The translations under genes were made by a program, and so were the position numbers. The notes beneath the pieces are model-generated. The model was given only the letters and a program-made list of their open reading frames with translations, was not told where the DNA came from and made no database searches. This document shows positions 6,156 through 14,541 of a DNA stretch of 19,833 bases, piece after piece; positions within the stretch are counted from its first letter, which is position 1; every line of letters begins with the position of its first letter. Location: assembly GCA_946482565.1 (NCBI GenBank), contig CAMLSB010000022.1, forward strand, positions 1-19,833, in the 5' to 3' direction. This stretch comes from an uncultured Lysobacteraceae bacterium. Its GTDB lineage: Bacteria; Pseudomonadota; Gammaproteobacteria; Xanthomonadales; Xanthomonadaceae.

Positions 6156-7568
6156 ATGAACGACGACAGCCACGCGCCACGGGGCGCCTCCACCCCGGTC
6201 ACCCCCAAGCTTCCCACCGTCGACGCCAGCATCTTCCCGCGCGGCGGGCTCGACGTGCTCTCCCGCGAGGAAGTGCAGCGACTGCGCGACGCGTCCGCCG
6301 GCGGCATGCACGAACTGCTGCGCCGCTGCGCGCTCGCGGTGCTGACGACGGGCAGTACCTCGGACGACCCGCGCGCCGCGCGCGAGCTCTATCCTGATTT
6401 CGACATCCAGGTCCACCAGCTCGACCGCGGCCTGCGCCTGGACCTGCTGCGTGCTCCGGCGATGGCCTTCGTCGATGGCCAGATCATCCGCGGCGTCGCC
6501 GAACTGCTCGCCGCCGTGGTGCGCGACCTGGTCTACACGGCCATCGAGCTGGCGCCGGAGTACGAGAGCGAACTCGACACCTCGGCCGGCATCAGCGACG
6601 CGGTGTTCCGCCTGCTGCGCAACGCGCACGTGCTGCATCCGTCGGACCCGAACCTCGTCGTGTGCTGGGGCGGCCACTCGATCAACCGCGACGAGTACAT
6701 GTACACCAAGGACGTGGGCTACCAGCTCGGCCTGCGCGGGCTCGACATCTGCACCGGCTGCGGCCCGGGCGCGATGAAGGGGCCGATGAAGGGCGCGACG
6801 ATCGCGCACGCGAAGCAGCGCCGGCGCAACAGCCGCTACATCGGCATCACCGAGCCGGGGATCATCGCGGCGGAATCGCCCAACCCGATCGTGAACCACC
6901 TCGTGATCATGCCGGACATCGAGAAGCGACTCGAGTCGTTCGTGCGCCTCGGGCACGGCATCATCGTCTTCGCCGGCGGCGTCGGCACGGCGGAGGAAAT
7001 CCTGTACCTGCTCGGCATCCTGCTCCGCGAGGAAAACGCGAAGGTGCCGTTCCCGCTGGTGCTGACGGGTCCCACCGCGGCGGCGCCGTACTTCGAGCAG
7101 ATCGACCAGTTCATCCGCCTGACCCTGGGCGACTCGGCCGCGGCGCGCTACCGCATCATCATCGGCGACCCGGCCGAGGTCGCGCGCACGATGGCCGACG
7201 GCATCGACAAGGTGCGCAAGTACCGCATCGAGCAGAAGGATTCGTTCTTCTTCAACTGGTCGCTCGACATCCCGCTGGCCTTCCAGCAACCCTTCGTGCC
7301 CACGCACGAGGCGATGGCCGCGCTCGACCTGCACCACGGCCGCAAGCCGCACGAGCTGGCGGCGGACCTGCGCCGCGCGTTCTCCGGCATCGTCGCCGGC
7401 AACGTCAAGGAAGAGGGCATGCGCCGCGTCGAGGAGCAGGGCCCGTACCAGATCCACGGCGACAAGGACATGATGCAGGCGCTCGACGCCCTGCTGCGCG
7501 CCTTCGTCGAGCAGCGGCGCATGAAGATCGCGGGCGAGTACAAGCCCTGCTACGAGATCGTGGCCTGA
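6156..7568 (+). CDS. ppnN: Pyrimidine/purine nucleotide 5'-monophosphate nucleosidase (LOG family)
   Basis: The 470-residue cytoplasmic enzyme cleaves the N-glycosidic bond of nucleoside monophosphates to release base and ribose 5-phosphate. In E. coli PpnN (YgdH) this activity is stimulated by (p)ppGpp and balances fitness against persistence. The sequence follows E. coli PpnN closely along its length: CWGGHSIN (GGHS at 172-175), the LDICTGCGPGAMKGPMKGA stretch, IMPDIEKRLESFVRLGHGII, and the nucleotide-hydrolase motif GGVGTAEE (274-281), in which the usual leading Pro is Ala273. The N-terminal (~1-145) and C-terminal (~345-470) regulatory domains are both present, ending in CYEIVA. It stands alone between a terminator and the pilin operon. 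Length is near the ~454 of E. coli, with a slightly longer N-terminus. Confidence 0.95.
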   Translation: MNDDSHAPRGASTPVTPKLPTVDASIFPRGGLDVLSREEVQRLRDASAGGMHELLRRCALAVLTTGSTSDDPRAARELYPDFDIQVHQLDRGLRLDLLRAPAMAFVDGQIIRGVAELLAAVVRDLVYTAIELAPEYESELDTSAGISDAVFRLLRNAHVLHPSDPNLVVCWGGHSINRDEYMYTKDVGYQLGLRGLDICTGCGPGAMKGPMKGATIAHAKQRRRNSRYIGITEPGIIAAESPNPIVNHLVIMPDIEKRLESFVRLGHGIIVFAGGVGTAEEILYLLGILLREENAKVPFPLVLTGPTAAAPYFEQIDQFIRLTLGDSAAARYRIIIGDPAEVARTMADGIDKVRKYRIEQKDSFFFNWSLDIPLAFQQPFVPTHEAMAALDLHHGRKPHELAADLRRAFSGIVAGNVKEEGMRRVEEQGPYQIHGDKDMMQALDALLRAFVEQRRMKIAGEYKPCYEIVA

Positions 7569-7635
7569 CGCTGCCCTCGGCTCCGGGGTAGGGCTGCGGC
7601 GCTCGCGGAGACTGTCCGGGCGACCGGGGCGCCGA

Positions 7636-7651
7636 CGTGATCCCCGTCACA
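7636..7651. promoter_or_regulatory. CRP/Clp-like palindrome upstream of the minor-pilin operon
   Basis: CGTGA, six bases, then TCACA matches the TGTGA-N6-TCACA consensus of CRP-family regulators at 9 of 10 conserved positions. In Xanthomonas the CRP homologue Clp responds to cyclic di-GMP and controls virulence and surface functions. The site is 104 bp before the fimT start, a plausible place for an activator, though no clear -35/-10 pair was found between the two. The rest of the 186-bp gap has a CCCCC/GGGGG palindrome near 7668 and no gene. Confidence 0.45.
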
Positions 7652-7754
7652 TCGCCGGCGCGCTCGTCCCCCCGGGGGAACCGCCCGTCCGCCGCGGGCT
7701 TGCCTGCCGCCCGTTTCCCGCCGAGAGTACGACGGGGAATTCGAGGGGTTCGGC

Positions 7755-8303
7755 ATGCAGCGGCAGGTGCGCGGATTCACGGTGATCGAGCTGATGGTGA
7801 CGCTGGCGGTGCTGGCGATCGTCCTGGCGTTCGCCATTCCCGGCTTCCAGTCGGTGATCAACGACAACCGGCTCTCGAGCGCGTCCAACGAGCTGATCGC
7901 CAACCTGCAGACCGCGCGCATGGAAGCGATCCGTCGCGGGCGTCGCGTCGTCGTCTGCGCCAGCGCGAACCCCAACGCCGGGAGCGGGGCGACTTGCGCC
8001 ACCGCCGGCGTCCACGGCTGGATCACGTTCGTGGACGACGACACCGACGGCGATTTCGGCGCGGGCGACACGTTGCTGCGTAACGCGACTTTCGACGCGA
8101 TGGTGGAAATCACCGGCAACACCGTCTTCGATTTCCGGGCCGACGGGCTGGCGCGCGATGGCGCCGGTACGCTGATCACCGGCGACCATCTCCGGCTCCG
8201 CATCGACACGACCCAACCCGCCAGGAACGTCCGTTGCGTCGACGTCACCGTTGCGGGCGCTTCGGTCAGCAAGCCCGCCACCCACGACGCCGCCTGCACT
8301 TGA
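7755..8303 (+). CDS. fimT: Type IV minor pilin, GspH/FimT family
   Basis: The 182-residue prepilin has a very short leader, MQRQVRG, cut by the prepilin peptidase PilD between Gly7 and Phe8. The mature protein starts FTVIELMVTLAVLAIVLAFAIP with Glu at position +5, the standard hydrophobic helix of pseudopilins. The following NRLSSASNELIANLQTARMEAIRRG segment is typical of GspH/FimT proteins, which help prime pilus assembly and, in some species, bind DNA for natural transformation. Several cysteines in the C-terminal part may form disulfides. The ATG follows GAGGGG by 5-6 nt. It is the first gene of a six-gene operon, followed after 8 nt by pilV. The choice between the names fimT and fimU is not settled by the sequence. 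Confidence 0.9.
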   Translation: MQRQVRGFTVIELMVTLAVLAIVLAFAIPGFQSVINDNRLSSASNELIANLQTARMEAIRRGRRVVVCASANPNAGSGATCATAGVHGWITFVDDDTDGDFGAGDTLLRNATFDAMVEITGNTVFDFRADGLARDGAGTLITGDHLRLRIDTTQPARNVRCVDVTVAGASVSKPATHDAACT

Positions 8304-8311
8304 GGCCGCCC

Positions 8312-8800
8312 ATGCACGTTCCGCAAGCCGTTCGCCGCAACTCGCCGGATCCGCGCCGCCGCATGGCAGGCGTCGGCCTGATCGAGGTCCTGATCGCAGT
8401 CACCATCCTCGCCTTCGGCCTGCTCGGGATCGCCGCCATGCAAGCCACCACGCTGCGCAACAGCCAGAGCGCCGCCGAGCGCAGCGAAGCGGCGATCGCC
8501 ACCAATTCGATCCTCGAGCGCATGCGCGCGAACTACAACGAAGCCGCGAACGGGAGCTACGACCTCGCGGCCCTGACCTGCAATGCCCCCACCGGCACCA
8601 ACCTGATCACGAACGACCAGAAGGCATGGATCGATTCGATCCACGCCAGCCTCGGCGCGACGGCCTGCGGGCAGATCGTGGGTTGCGGCGACGACACCTG
8701 CGAGATCATCGTCCAGTGGGACGATTCGCGCGGCACCCAGGTGGGCGCCGGCGTCGACGCGAGCAAGACCCAGAAGCTGGTCACGGAGACGCGGCTGTGA
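8312..8800 (+). CDS. pilV: Type IV pilus minor pilin PilV
   Basis: The 162-residue prepilin has a 20-residue basic leader ending RRRMAG, and the mature helix begins VGLIEVLIAVTILAFGLLGIAAMQ with Glu at +5. The LIEVLIAVTILAFGLLG pattern followed by NSQSAAERSEAAIATNSILERMRAN is characteristic of PilV, a component of the tip complex that primes pilus fibre assembly together with PilW, PilX and PilY1. The ATG at 8312 has TGAGG upstream, which overlaps the fimT stop; an internal ATG at 8363 would leave only a three-residue leader and is less likely. The stop overlaps the GTG of pilW. Paired cysteines in the C-terminal half (around TACGQIVGCGDDTC) suggest a disulfide-stabilised head. Confidence 0.93.
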   Translation: MHVPQAVRRNSPDPRRRMAGVGLIEVLIAVTILAFGLLGIAAMQATTLRNSQSAAERSEAAIATNSILERMRANYNEAANGSYDLAALTCNAPTGTNLITNDQKAWIDSIHASLGATACGQIVGCGDDTCEIIVQWDDSRGTQVGAGVDASKTQKLVTETRL

Positions 8801-9807
8801 GCCCGGTACGCCGGGTGCGGCCGATTCCGCGACGCGCCATGCAGGGCGTCACCCTCGTCGAGCTGATGGTGGCGCTGGTGCTGGGGCTGATCGTCGCCGG
8901 TTCCGCGATGGCCGTGTTCATCTCCAATCGCCAGACCTACGTCGCCACCGCGAGCATGGGGCGGCTGCAGGAAGGCGCGCGGATCGCATTCGAGCTGATG
9001 TCGCGCGACGTCCGCAGTGCCGGCACCATCCCGTGTTCCAACGAAACGCTGCTCAACAACATCGTCGACACCACCGACTGGTGGGCGGCCAAGGGCGCCG
9101 GGGCATCTTCGACGGAGCAGTGGGAGAACACGAGCTTTTTCGGCTACAGCAACGCCGACGGGGATGCGCTGCAGCTGATCTCGGCGGCATCCGCGGAAGC
9201 CGATCCGACGGTAGTCGCGTCCGAACCCGCGAGCGGGCTGCCGATGGACCTGGCCGTCAACAGCGTCGACGGCATCGCCGCCGGGGACTTGCTGATGGTC
9301 TGCGATTACGGGTACTACGATTCCACGACCGGCGCCAAGCGCAGCCCCGAGGGCGCGATCTTCCAGGCGACGGCGGTCGCGCCCGGGAAGATCACGATCG
9401 CCGAAACCGGCACCCCCGGGAACAGCACGTCCGACCCCAACCTGTTCGTCCCCGATGCGCCGCTCATGCCGCAAGCCAACGGCCTCGTCGCCGTCCTGCG
9501 TCCGGTGCGCTGGTACATCGGCGACAACACCCATGGCGGGAAGTCCTTGTTCCGCACGCGGCTGGTGAACGACGGCGGCGCGCTTTCGCTGGCGGAAGAC
9601 GAGATCGTGCCGGGTGCGGACGACATGGCCCTCTCCTATCTCGTCGAGGACGGGACGAGCTACGTGCCCGCCGCGTCGGTCGCGGACTGGACCAAGGTCC
9701 TGGCCGTGCAGATCGACCTGCACCTGACCGGGACCGACACGGTCGACGGCGTCGCGATCGAACGCGACCTGCAACACGTCATCGCCGTGAGGAACCGGAA
9801 CCTATGA
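8797..9807 (+). CDS. pilW: Type IV pilus minor pilin PilW
   Basis: The 336-residue minor pilin starts at a GTG overlapping the pilV stop and has GGAG 8 nt upstream. An internal ATG at 8839 is in frame but has no ribosome site. The leader ends RRAMQG (cleavage after Gly17), and the mature helix VTLVELMVALVLGLIVAGSAMAVF carries Glu at +5. The following NRQTYVATASMGRLQEGARIAFELMSRDVRSAG stretch is the recognised PilW start, and the large C-terminal head ends in the RDLQHVIAVRNR motif usual for the family. It works in the periplasm and pilus tip as part of the PilV-PilW-PilX-PilY1 initiation complex. Its stop overlaps the pilX ATG (ATGA). Confidence 0.94.
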   Translation: MSPVRRVRPIPRRAMQGVTLVELMVALVLGLIVAGSAMAVFISNRQTYVATASMGRLQEGARIAFELMSRDVRSAGTIPCSNETLLNNIVDTTDWWAAKGAGASSTEQWENTSFFGYSNADGDALQLISAASAEADPTVVASEPASGLPMDLAVNSVDGIAAGDLLMVCDYGYYDSTTGAKRSPEGAIFQATAVAPGKITIAETGTPGNSTSDPNLFVPDAPLMPQANGLVAVLRPVRWYIGDNTHGGKSLFRTRLVNDGGALSLAEDEIVPGADDMALSYLVEDGTSYVPAASVADWTKVLAVQIDLHLTGTDTVDGVAIERDLQHVIAVRNRNL

Positions 9808-10370
9808 ACGGGATCCGCAATGCCCGTCGCGCGCAGGCAGGCATCGCCCTGGCCGTCGTGCTGGTCCTGCTCGTGGTCATTACGCTGCTCGCGCTGGCAG
9901 CGATGCGCGGCACGCTCCTGCAGGAGCGCATGAGCAGCAACGTGATCGACCGGGGCAAGGGCTTCCAGGTCGCCGAGGCCGCGTTGCGCCAGGGCGAGGA
10001 ACAGGCCGCGGAAAACCCCCGGCTCAAGGCAGGCTTCCCGACCGCCGGTTGCGGTACCGACGAATGGCAGGGGTACTGCGCGAAGCCAGACCCGGCCTCG
10101 GCCGCCGACAACGCACGCTGGGACGACGCCAACTGGGAAGCCAACTCCCGTCCGTCCACGGTCGAGGTCGGGAGCGCGGGAACCACGCCGCGTTACATGG
10201 TCGAGTTGCTGCAAACGGGCCTGCCGGCGACAGGGAGCTGTACCACGGACCTGGATGTCTCGCCCGACGCGAGTTGCACCGGCGACGAAACGATCTACCG
10301 CATCACCGCGCGCAGCGCTGCCGATGGCCGCGCCGACGTGACCCTGCAATCCACCTACGTCGTTCCCTGA
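9804..10370 (+). CDS. pilX: Type IV pilus minor pilin PilX
   Basis: The 188-residue protein belongs to the PilX family, which bridges minor pilins and PilY1 at the pilus tip. The N-terminal AQAGIALAVVLVLLVVITLLALAAM is the PilX signature, followed by QERMSSNVIDRGKGFQVAEAALRQGE. If the prepilin peptidase cuts after Gly13, the mature +5 residue is Val18 where most pilins have Glu, so this subunit may not neutralise a neighbouring N-terminus in the usual way. The head ends in TARSAADGRADVTLQSTYVV, as PilX heads commonly do. It overlaps pilW by 4 nt and lies 12 nt before pilY1. Confidence 0.92.
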   Translation: MNGIRNARRAQAGIALAVVLVLLVVITLLALAAMRGTLLQERMSSNVIDRGKGFQVAEAALRQGEEQAAENPRLKAGFPTAGCGTDEWQGYCAKPDPASAADNARWDDANWEANSRPSTVEVGSAGTTPRYMVELLQTGLPATGSCTTDLDVSPDASCTGDETIYRITARSAADGRADVTLQSTYVVP

Positions 10371-10382
10371 CGGGGAGGCGCC

Positions 10383-13300
10383 ATGAAACGCACGACCACG
10401 AACCGTCCCACGCCGCATTGGCTGCAACGGCTGCTGCCCCCCGCGATCACGCTGCTGGCGACGCTGGCCGCGGTACCCGTTCAGGCGGTGACCATCCCGA
10501 ACCTGCCGTTGCAGACGGGTACGGCGTATCCGCCGGCGAACGTGCGCTTCATCCTCGACGATTCGGGGTCGATGACCTATTCGGCGATGCCGAACGACGT
10601 CTCGTCGTACAGCAGCCTCGGCGACGACATCACCGACAAGTCATCCATCTACAACACGATCTACTACGATCCTTCCACCGATTACCTGCCGTGGATCCAG
10701 GCGGACGGCACGCGGTACACCGGCGGCACGTCGTACTACTCGGCCTACAGCAGCAACAACTACGTGGGCTCGGACAGTTACACCACGGATCTTTCCGGCA
10801 GCACGCAGACCTATTTCGTGCCGAAGACCGGGACGACCGACTTCAGCAACCAGGCCAACTATTACCGTTACCAGCTCCGCGACGTGACCGGCGACGGCCT
10901 CTCGACGCCACGCGTCGTGCGCAGCGAGTACGTCACCCCGTCCGGCGACAGCGTGTCCTGGAGCAACGTCGACATCAGCAAGAGCGGTTCCTGGACCGGG
11001 TCCTTCGTCGTCCCTTCCGACATGGCCAACCTGGTCGTGTCCATCGCCAACGGCAGCCAGGGCGACGCCGACCTGTACCTGCGCTTCGGGTCCGCGCCGA
11101 CCACTTCGACGTACACCAAGGCCAGCACCGGTTCCAGCAACAACGAATCCGTATCGGTCGCCAGCCCGTCGGCCGGAACCTGGTACATCCTCGTCAAGAA
11201 CTCGTCCAGTTCGAAGGCGGTCAACAACGAAGACATCACCGCCGCGTGGACCGGGAGCGTATCCGAGGGCGTGACGGGCGCCGGCTGTGCTTCCAGCTCC
11301 ACCGGCGCGGATTGGCGCAACTGTACCTACGCAACGCCGACGGGGCGCAGCGAGTCGGCGGAGCTGACGAACTTCGCGACCTGGTACTCGTACCACCGCA
11401 CGCGCATCAAGGTCGCCAAGTACGGCGCGAGCGAAGCGTTCAGCCAGCTCGGTTCCGGCGTGCGCGTCGGTTTCGACTCGATCTGGCACCGCAACTACTA
11501 CGACATCCCGGTTTCGAACGACAACGGCCTGTTCCGGGGCAGCAACCGCACCAATTGGTTCACGCACCTGCAGGATGCCGCGGGCAGTAACGGGACGCCG
11601 CTGCATGGCGCCTTGCAACGGGCGGGCAAGTCCTTCGAAGACACGTCCGCCACCGGTCCGTGGGGACCGGAGACGGGGGACTCGCAACTCAGCTGCCGCC
11701 AGAGCTTCGCCATCCTGACGACCGATGGTTACTGGAACGACTTCTCGGGATATACGAGCACCGGCATCGGCGATGCCGACGCGGTCGACGGCGCGCTGAT
11801 CACGTCCGAGGACGGCAAGACCTCGCTGCAGTACAAGGCGGTGTCGCCGTTCAAGGACAACTTCAAATCCGGCACGACGCTCTTCTCGAAGGCCAATACC
11901 CTCGCCGACGTCGCCAACTACTACTGGAAGCGCGACCTCGTCTCGACGCTGGCCAACGATGTCCCCACCTCGACCGCCGACAAGGCCTTCTGGCAGCACA
12001 TGGTCACCTTCGGCGTGTCCATCGGCCTGAAGGGACGACTGGATCCCACCCAGGATTTGCAGGCCATCACCAACGGCAGCAAGAACTGGGGCGATCCGAC
12101 CGATCGCGAAGACCTCGATCGCATCGACGACCTCTGGCATGCGTCGGTGAACGGCCATGGCAACTTCGTGTCGGCGGGCAACCCGACGGAATTCGTGCAG
12201 GGCCTGATCGACGCGCTCGCGACGGTCGCCCAGCGCCTGGGTTCGGCGTCGAACGTCACCGCGAACTCGACGTCCTTCCAGACCGATACGCGCGTCTACC
12301 AGGCGAGCTACGTATCGGGCAAGTGGACGGGCGAACTCGCGGCCTACGAAGTGAGCTCGGCCGGCATCTCCACCAAGGACGAGAACGGCGACGGCGTGCC
12401 CGATGCAGCTTGGGAAGCTTCCAAGGCGCTGCCGGCCTATGGCAGCCGCAACATCCTCACATGGTCCGGAAGCTCGGGCACGACGTTCCCGACGGGTTCG
12501 CAGACCAGTGCGCTGGCGCAGACGACGCGCGCGGACGTCAACGGCGGGCCGACCACCGGTGCCCAGAATGCCGCCTATATCGCCGGCTCGCAGGCCATGG
12601 AAGTCCAGCACGGCGGCAAGCTGCGCGACCGTGATTCGCTGCTGGGCGACATCGCCAACTCCTCGCCGATGTACGTCAAGGAGAGCGACACCATCTACGT
12701 CGGCGCCAACGACGGCATGCTCCACGGCTTCGATGCGCAGACCGGCGTCGAACTCTTCGCCTACGTGCCCAACGGCATCAGCTTCACCCAGCTCGGCAAC
12801 CTGAGCGACCCGCAGTACAGCCCGAACCACCAGTATTTCGTGGACGGTCCTGTCGTCGTGTCGAGCACGGGGCAGACGCCCGGCAAGAACTATCTCGTCG
12901 CCACCCTTGGCCGCGGCGGGCGCGGCATCTTCGGCCTCGACGTGACCGACCCCGAGCATTTCGACGCGACCGATGTCCTGTGGGACAAGACGGGCACCGC
13001 GCTGGGCAACGACATGGGCCAGGTCCTGGGCGAGCCGCTGATCGTGACGCTCAACTCGCTGGACGGCAGCGGGGACAAGCGCCAGGCTGCGATCGTCAGC
13101 AACGGCATCAACAGCCCGAACGGCCACGCGGTCCTGTTCGTCCTCGACCTGGACGATGGCAGCGTGATCGCCCAGATCGACACCGGAATCGGCAGTGACA
13201 ACGGCCTGTCCGCGCCGCGCGGCGCCGACACCGACGGCGACGGCGACGTGGACTACGTCTACGCAGGCGACCTGAAGGGCAACATCTGGAAATTCGACCT

Positions 13301-14072
13301 GCACGATTCGAATTCGAGCAACTGGGACGTCGCCTTCTCCGGCGAGCCGCTGTTCACGGCCAAGGACGCCGACGGCACGCCGCAGCCGATCACCGCCGGA
13401 CTGGCCATCGCGCGCGACCCGGCCACCAACAAGGTCTGGGTGTTCGCCGGCACGGGCAGCTTCATGACGTCCGCCGACGTGACCGACACCGATACCCAGA
13501 CGATGTACGGGTTGATCGACGACAAGCCGGCCGACGCGATCGCGAGTCGCGACGAACTGATGGACCGCAACATCATCGTCGCCACCACGCAGGACGGGCG
13601 CGACGTGCGCGGTTTCGAGTCCGCGGGGACCATGACCTCCGGCAAGCGCGGCTGGTACGTGGACCTGGACACGCCAGCCGGCAGCGGCGAACGCGTCGTC
13701 AGCAATCCGCGCGTCCGCGGCGCGGTGCTGTTGTTCGCCAGCATGATCCCGCCGCAGGAAAACACCTGCGACGCCGGCGGCACCGGTTACGTGAACGCGA
13801 TCGACCCGTTCACCGGCACCAGCCTGGACCAGCCCTATTTCGACAGCAACAACGACGGCAAGGTCGACGACAACGACAAGGTCACCAGCAGCGGCGGCGT
13901 CACCGTGGCGGTGGGTTCGGTCGACCTTGGCGTGGGCATGCCGACGTTGCCGACGCTGATCGACAAGTTGCTGGTGGTGGGTGGATCCAAGGGTACGCTG
14001 GGCTCCGTCGTGATGAACCCGCAAGGCGGGTCGGCGCGCCGCATCTCCTGGCGCGAGATCATCAGGGACTGA
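10383..14072 (+). CDS. pilY1: PilY1-type pilus tip adhesin with an apparent inserted PPC domain
   Basis: The 1229-residue secreted adhesin and pilus-assembly factor sits at the type IV pilus tip, where its family acts in twitching, attachment and surface sensing. A signal peptide ends at VQA|V (residue 35). A von Willebrand-like region begins with VRFILDDSGSM, the metal site DxSxS being Asp59-Ser61-Ser63, and continues past ILTTDGYWND. Residues ~195-285 look like a PPC-type beta-sandwich (DADLYLRFGSAPT, then SAGTWYILVKN), an unusual insert. The C-terminal PilC/PilY1 beta-propeller starts near LLGDIANSSPMYV and includes YVGANDGMLHGFD and GRGGRGIFGLDVTDP. EF-hand-like loops lie at 666-674, 949-957 (DTDGDGDVD) and 1154-1162; the middle one falls in the propeller, where the calcium site of P. 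aeruginosa PilY1 lies. GGGGAGG precedes the ATG. Confidence 0.95.
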   Translation: MKRTTTNRPTPHWLQRLLPPAITLLATLAAVPVQAVTIPNLPLQTGTAYPPANVRFILDDSGSMTYSAMPNDVSSYSSLGDDITDKSSIYNTIYYDPSTDYLPWIQADGTRYTGGTSYYSAYSSNNYVGSDSYTTDLSGSTQTYFVPKTGTTDFSNQANYYRYQLRDVTGDGLSTPRVVRSEYVTPSGDSVSWSNVDISKSGSWTGSFVVPSDMANLVVSIANGSQGDADLYLRFGSAPTTSTYTKASTGSSNNESVSVASPSAGTWYILVKNSSSSKAVNNEDITAAWTGSVSEGVTGAGCASSSTGADWRNCTYATPTGRSESAELTNFATWYSYHRTRIKVAKYGASEAFSQLGSGVRVGFDSIWHRNYYDIPVSNDNGLFRGSNRTNWFTHLQDAAGSNGTPLHGALQRAGKSFEDTSATGPWGPETGDSQLSCRQSFAILTTDGYWNDFSGYTSTGIGDADAVDGALITSEDGKTSLQYKAVSPFKDNFKSGTTLFSKANTLADVANYYWKRDLVSTLANDVPTSTADKAFWQHMVTFGVSIGLKGRLDPTQDLQAITNGSKNWGDPTDREDLDRIDDLWHASVNGHGNFVSAGNPTEFVQGLIDALATVAQRLGSASNVTANSTSFQTDTRVYQASYVSGKWTGELAAYEVSSAGISTKDENGDGVPDAAWEASKALPAYGSRNILTWSGSSGTTFPTGSQTSALAQTTRADVNGGPTTGAQNAAYIAGSQAMEVQHGGKLRDRDSLLGDIANSSPMYVKESDTIYVGANDGMLHGFDAQTGVELFAYVPNGISFTQLGNLSDPQYSPNHQYFVDGPVVVSSTGQTPGKNYLVATLGRGGRGIFGLDVTDPEHFDATDVLWDKTGTALGNDMGQVLGEPLIVTLNSLDGSGDKRQAAIVSNGINSPNGHAVLFVLDLDDGSVIAQIDTGIGSDNGLSAPRGADTDGDGDVDYVYAGDLKGNIWKFDLHDSNSSNWDVAFSGEPLFTAKDADGTPQPITAGLAIARDPATNKVWVFAGTGSFMTSADVTDTDTQTMYGLIDDKPADAIASRDELMDRNIIVATTQDGRDVRGFESAGTMTSGKRGWYVDLDTPAGSGERVVSNPRVRGAVLLFASMIPPQENTCDAGGTGYVNAIDPFTGTSLDQPYFDSNNDGKVDDNDKVTSSGGVTVAVGSVDLGVGMPTLPTLIDKLLVVGGSKGTLGSVVMNPQGGSARRISWREIIRD

Positions 14073-14076
14073 CAAC

Positions 14077-14496
14077 ATGGAGATGGCCATGCGCAACATC
14101 CCCGCGCGCCGCGCGAAAAGTGCGGGCTTCACCCTGATCGAACTGATGATCGCCGTGGCGATCGTGGCGATCATCGTGGCCGTGGCGGTCGGCAGCTACG
14201 ACTTCGCCACGGTCAAGACCCGCCGTGGCGCGGCGAAGGCCTGCCTCATGAGCGATGCCCAATACATGGAGCGGTACTACACGCTCAATTTCAAGTATGA
14301 GGATGCGGTCCTCCCGGATTGCCAGGACGACGTTTCCGATTACTACACCGTCGGTTTCGCGAGCGGCTCGCCGACCACGGATGCCTTCACCATCCAGGCC
14401 ATCCCGACGTCGAAGCAGAAGGATTCGAGCTGCGGCACGCTGTCCATCGACAGCACCGGCGTCAAGGGCGCGAACAACGTCGGTTCCTGCTGGTAG
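14077..14496 (+). CDS. pilE: Type IV pilin-like protein PilE
   Basis: The 139-residue minor pilin has the leader ending RRAKSAG, cleavage after Gly17, and mature FTLIELMIAVAIVAIIVAVAVGSY with Glu at +5. The head has AKACLMSDAQYMERYYTLNFKYEDAVLPDC, as in the PilE proteins that close the fimT-pilY1 operons of pseudomonads and xanthomonads, and a C-terminal Cys pair (SSCGTLS and GSCW) for a disulfide loop. Three in-frame ATGs lie close together. The first (14077) has AGGGA ~9 nt upstream, while the third (14089) has GGAG 6 nt upstream and would give the shorter leader MRNIPARRAKSAG, so either could be used. It lies 4 nt after pilY1 and is the last gene of the operon. Confidence 0.92.
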   Translation: MEMAMRNIPARRAKSAGFTLIELMIAVAIVAIIVAVAVGSYDFATVKTRRGAAKACLMSDAQYMERYYTLNFKYEDAVLPDCQDDVSDYYTVGFASGSPTTDAFTIQAIPTSKQKDSSCGTLSIDSTGVKGANNVGSCW

Positions 14497-14541
14497 TACC
14501 GCGGCTTCGCGGGGCGCCCGCGCAGCCGGATGCCACAAAGT

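Noticed and set aside
5964..7457. Minus-strand open frame covering the receptor terminator and ppnN
   Set aside because: It runs through a perfect plus-strand terminator and opposes a gene with end-to-end similarity to PpnN; its residues are a compositional artefact.
10641..14174. A minus-strand open frame of over 1100 codons opposite pilY1
   Set aside because: Same compositional shadow effect; it has no recognisable motif, crosses the pilY1/pilE junction, and pilY1 on the plus strand is clearly real.
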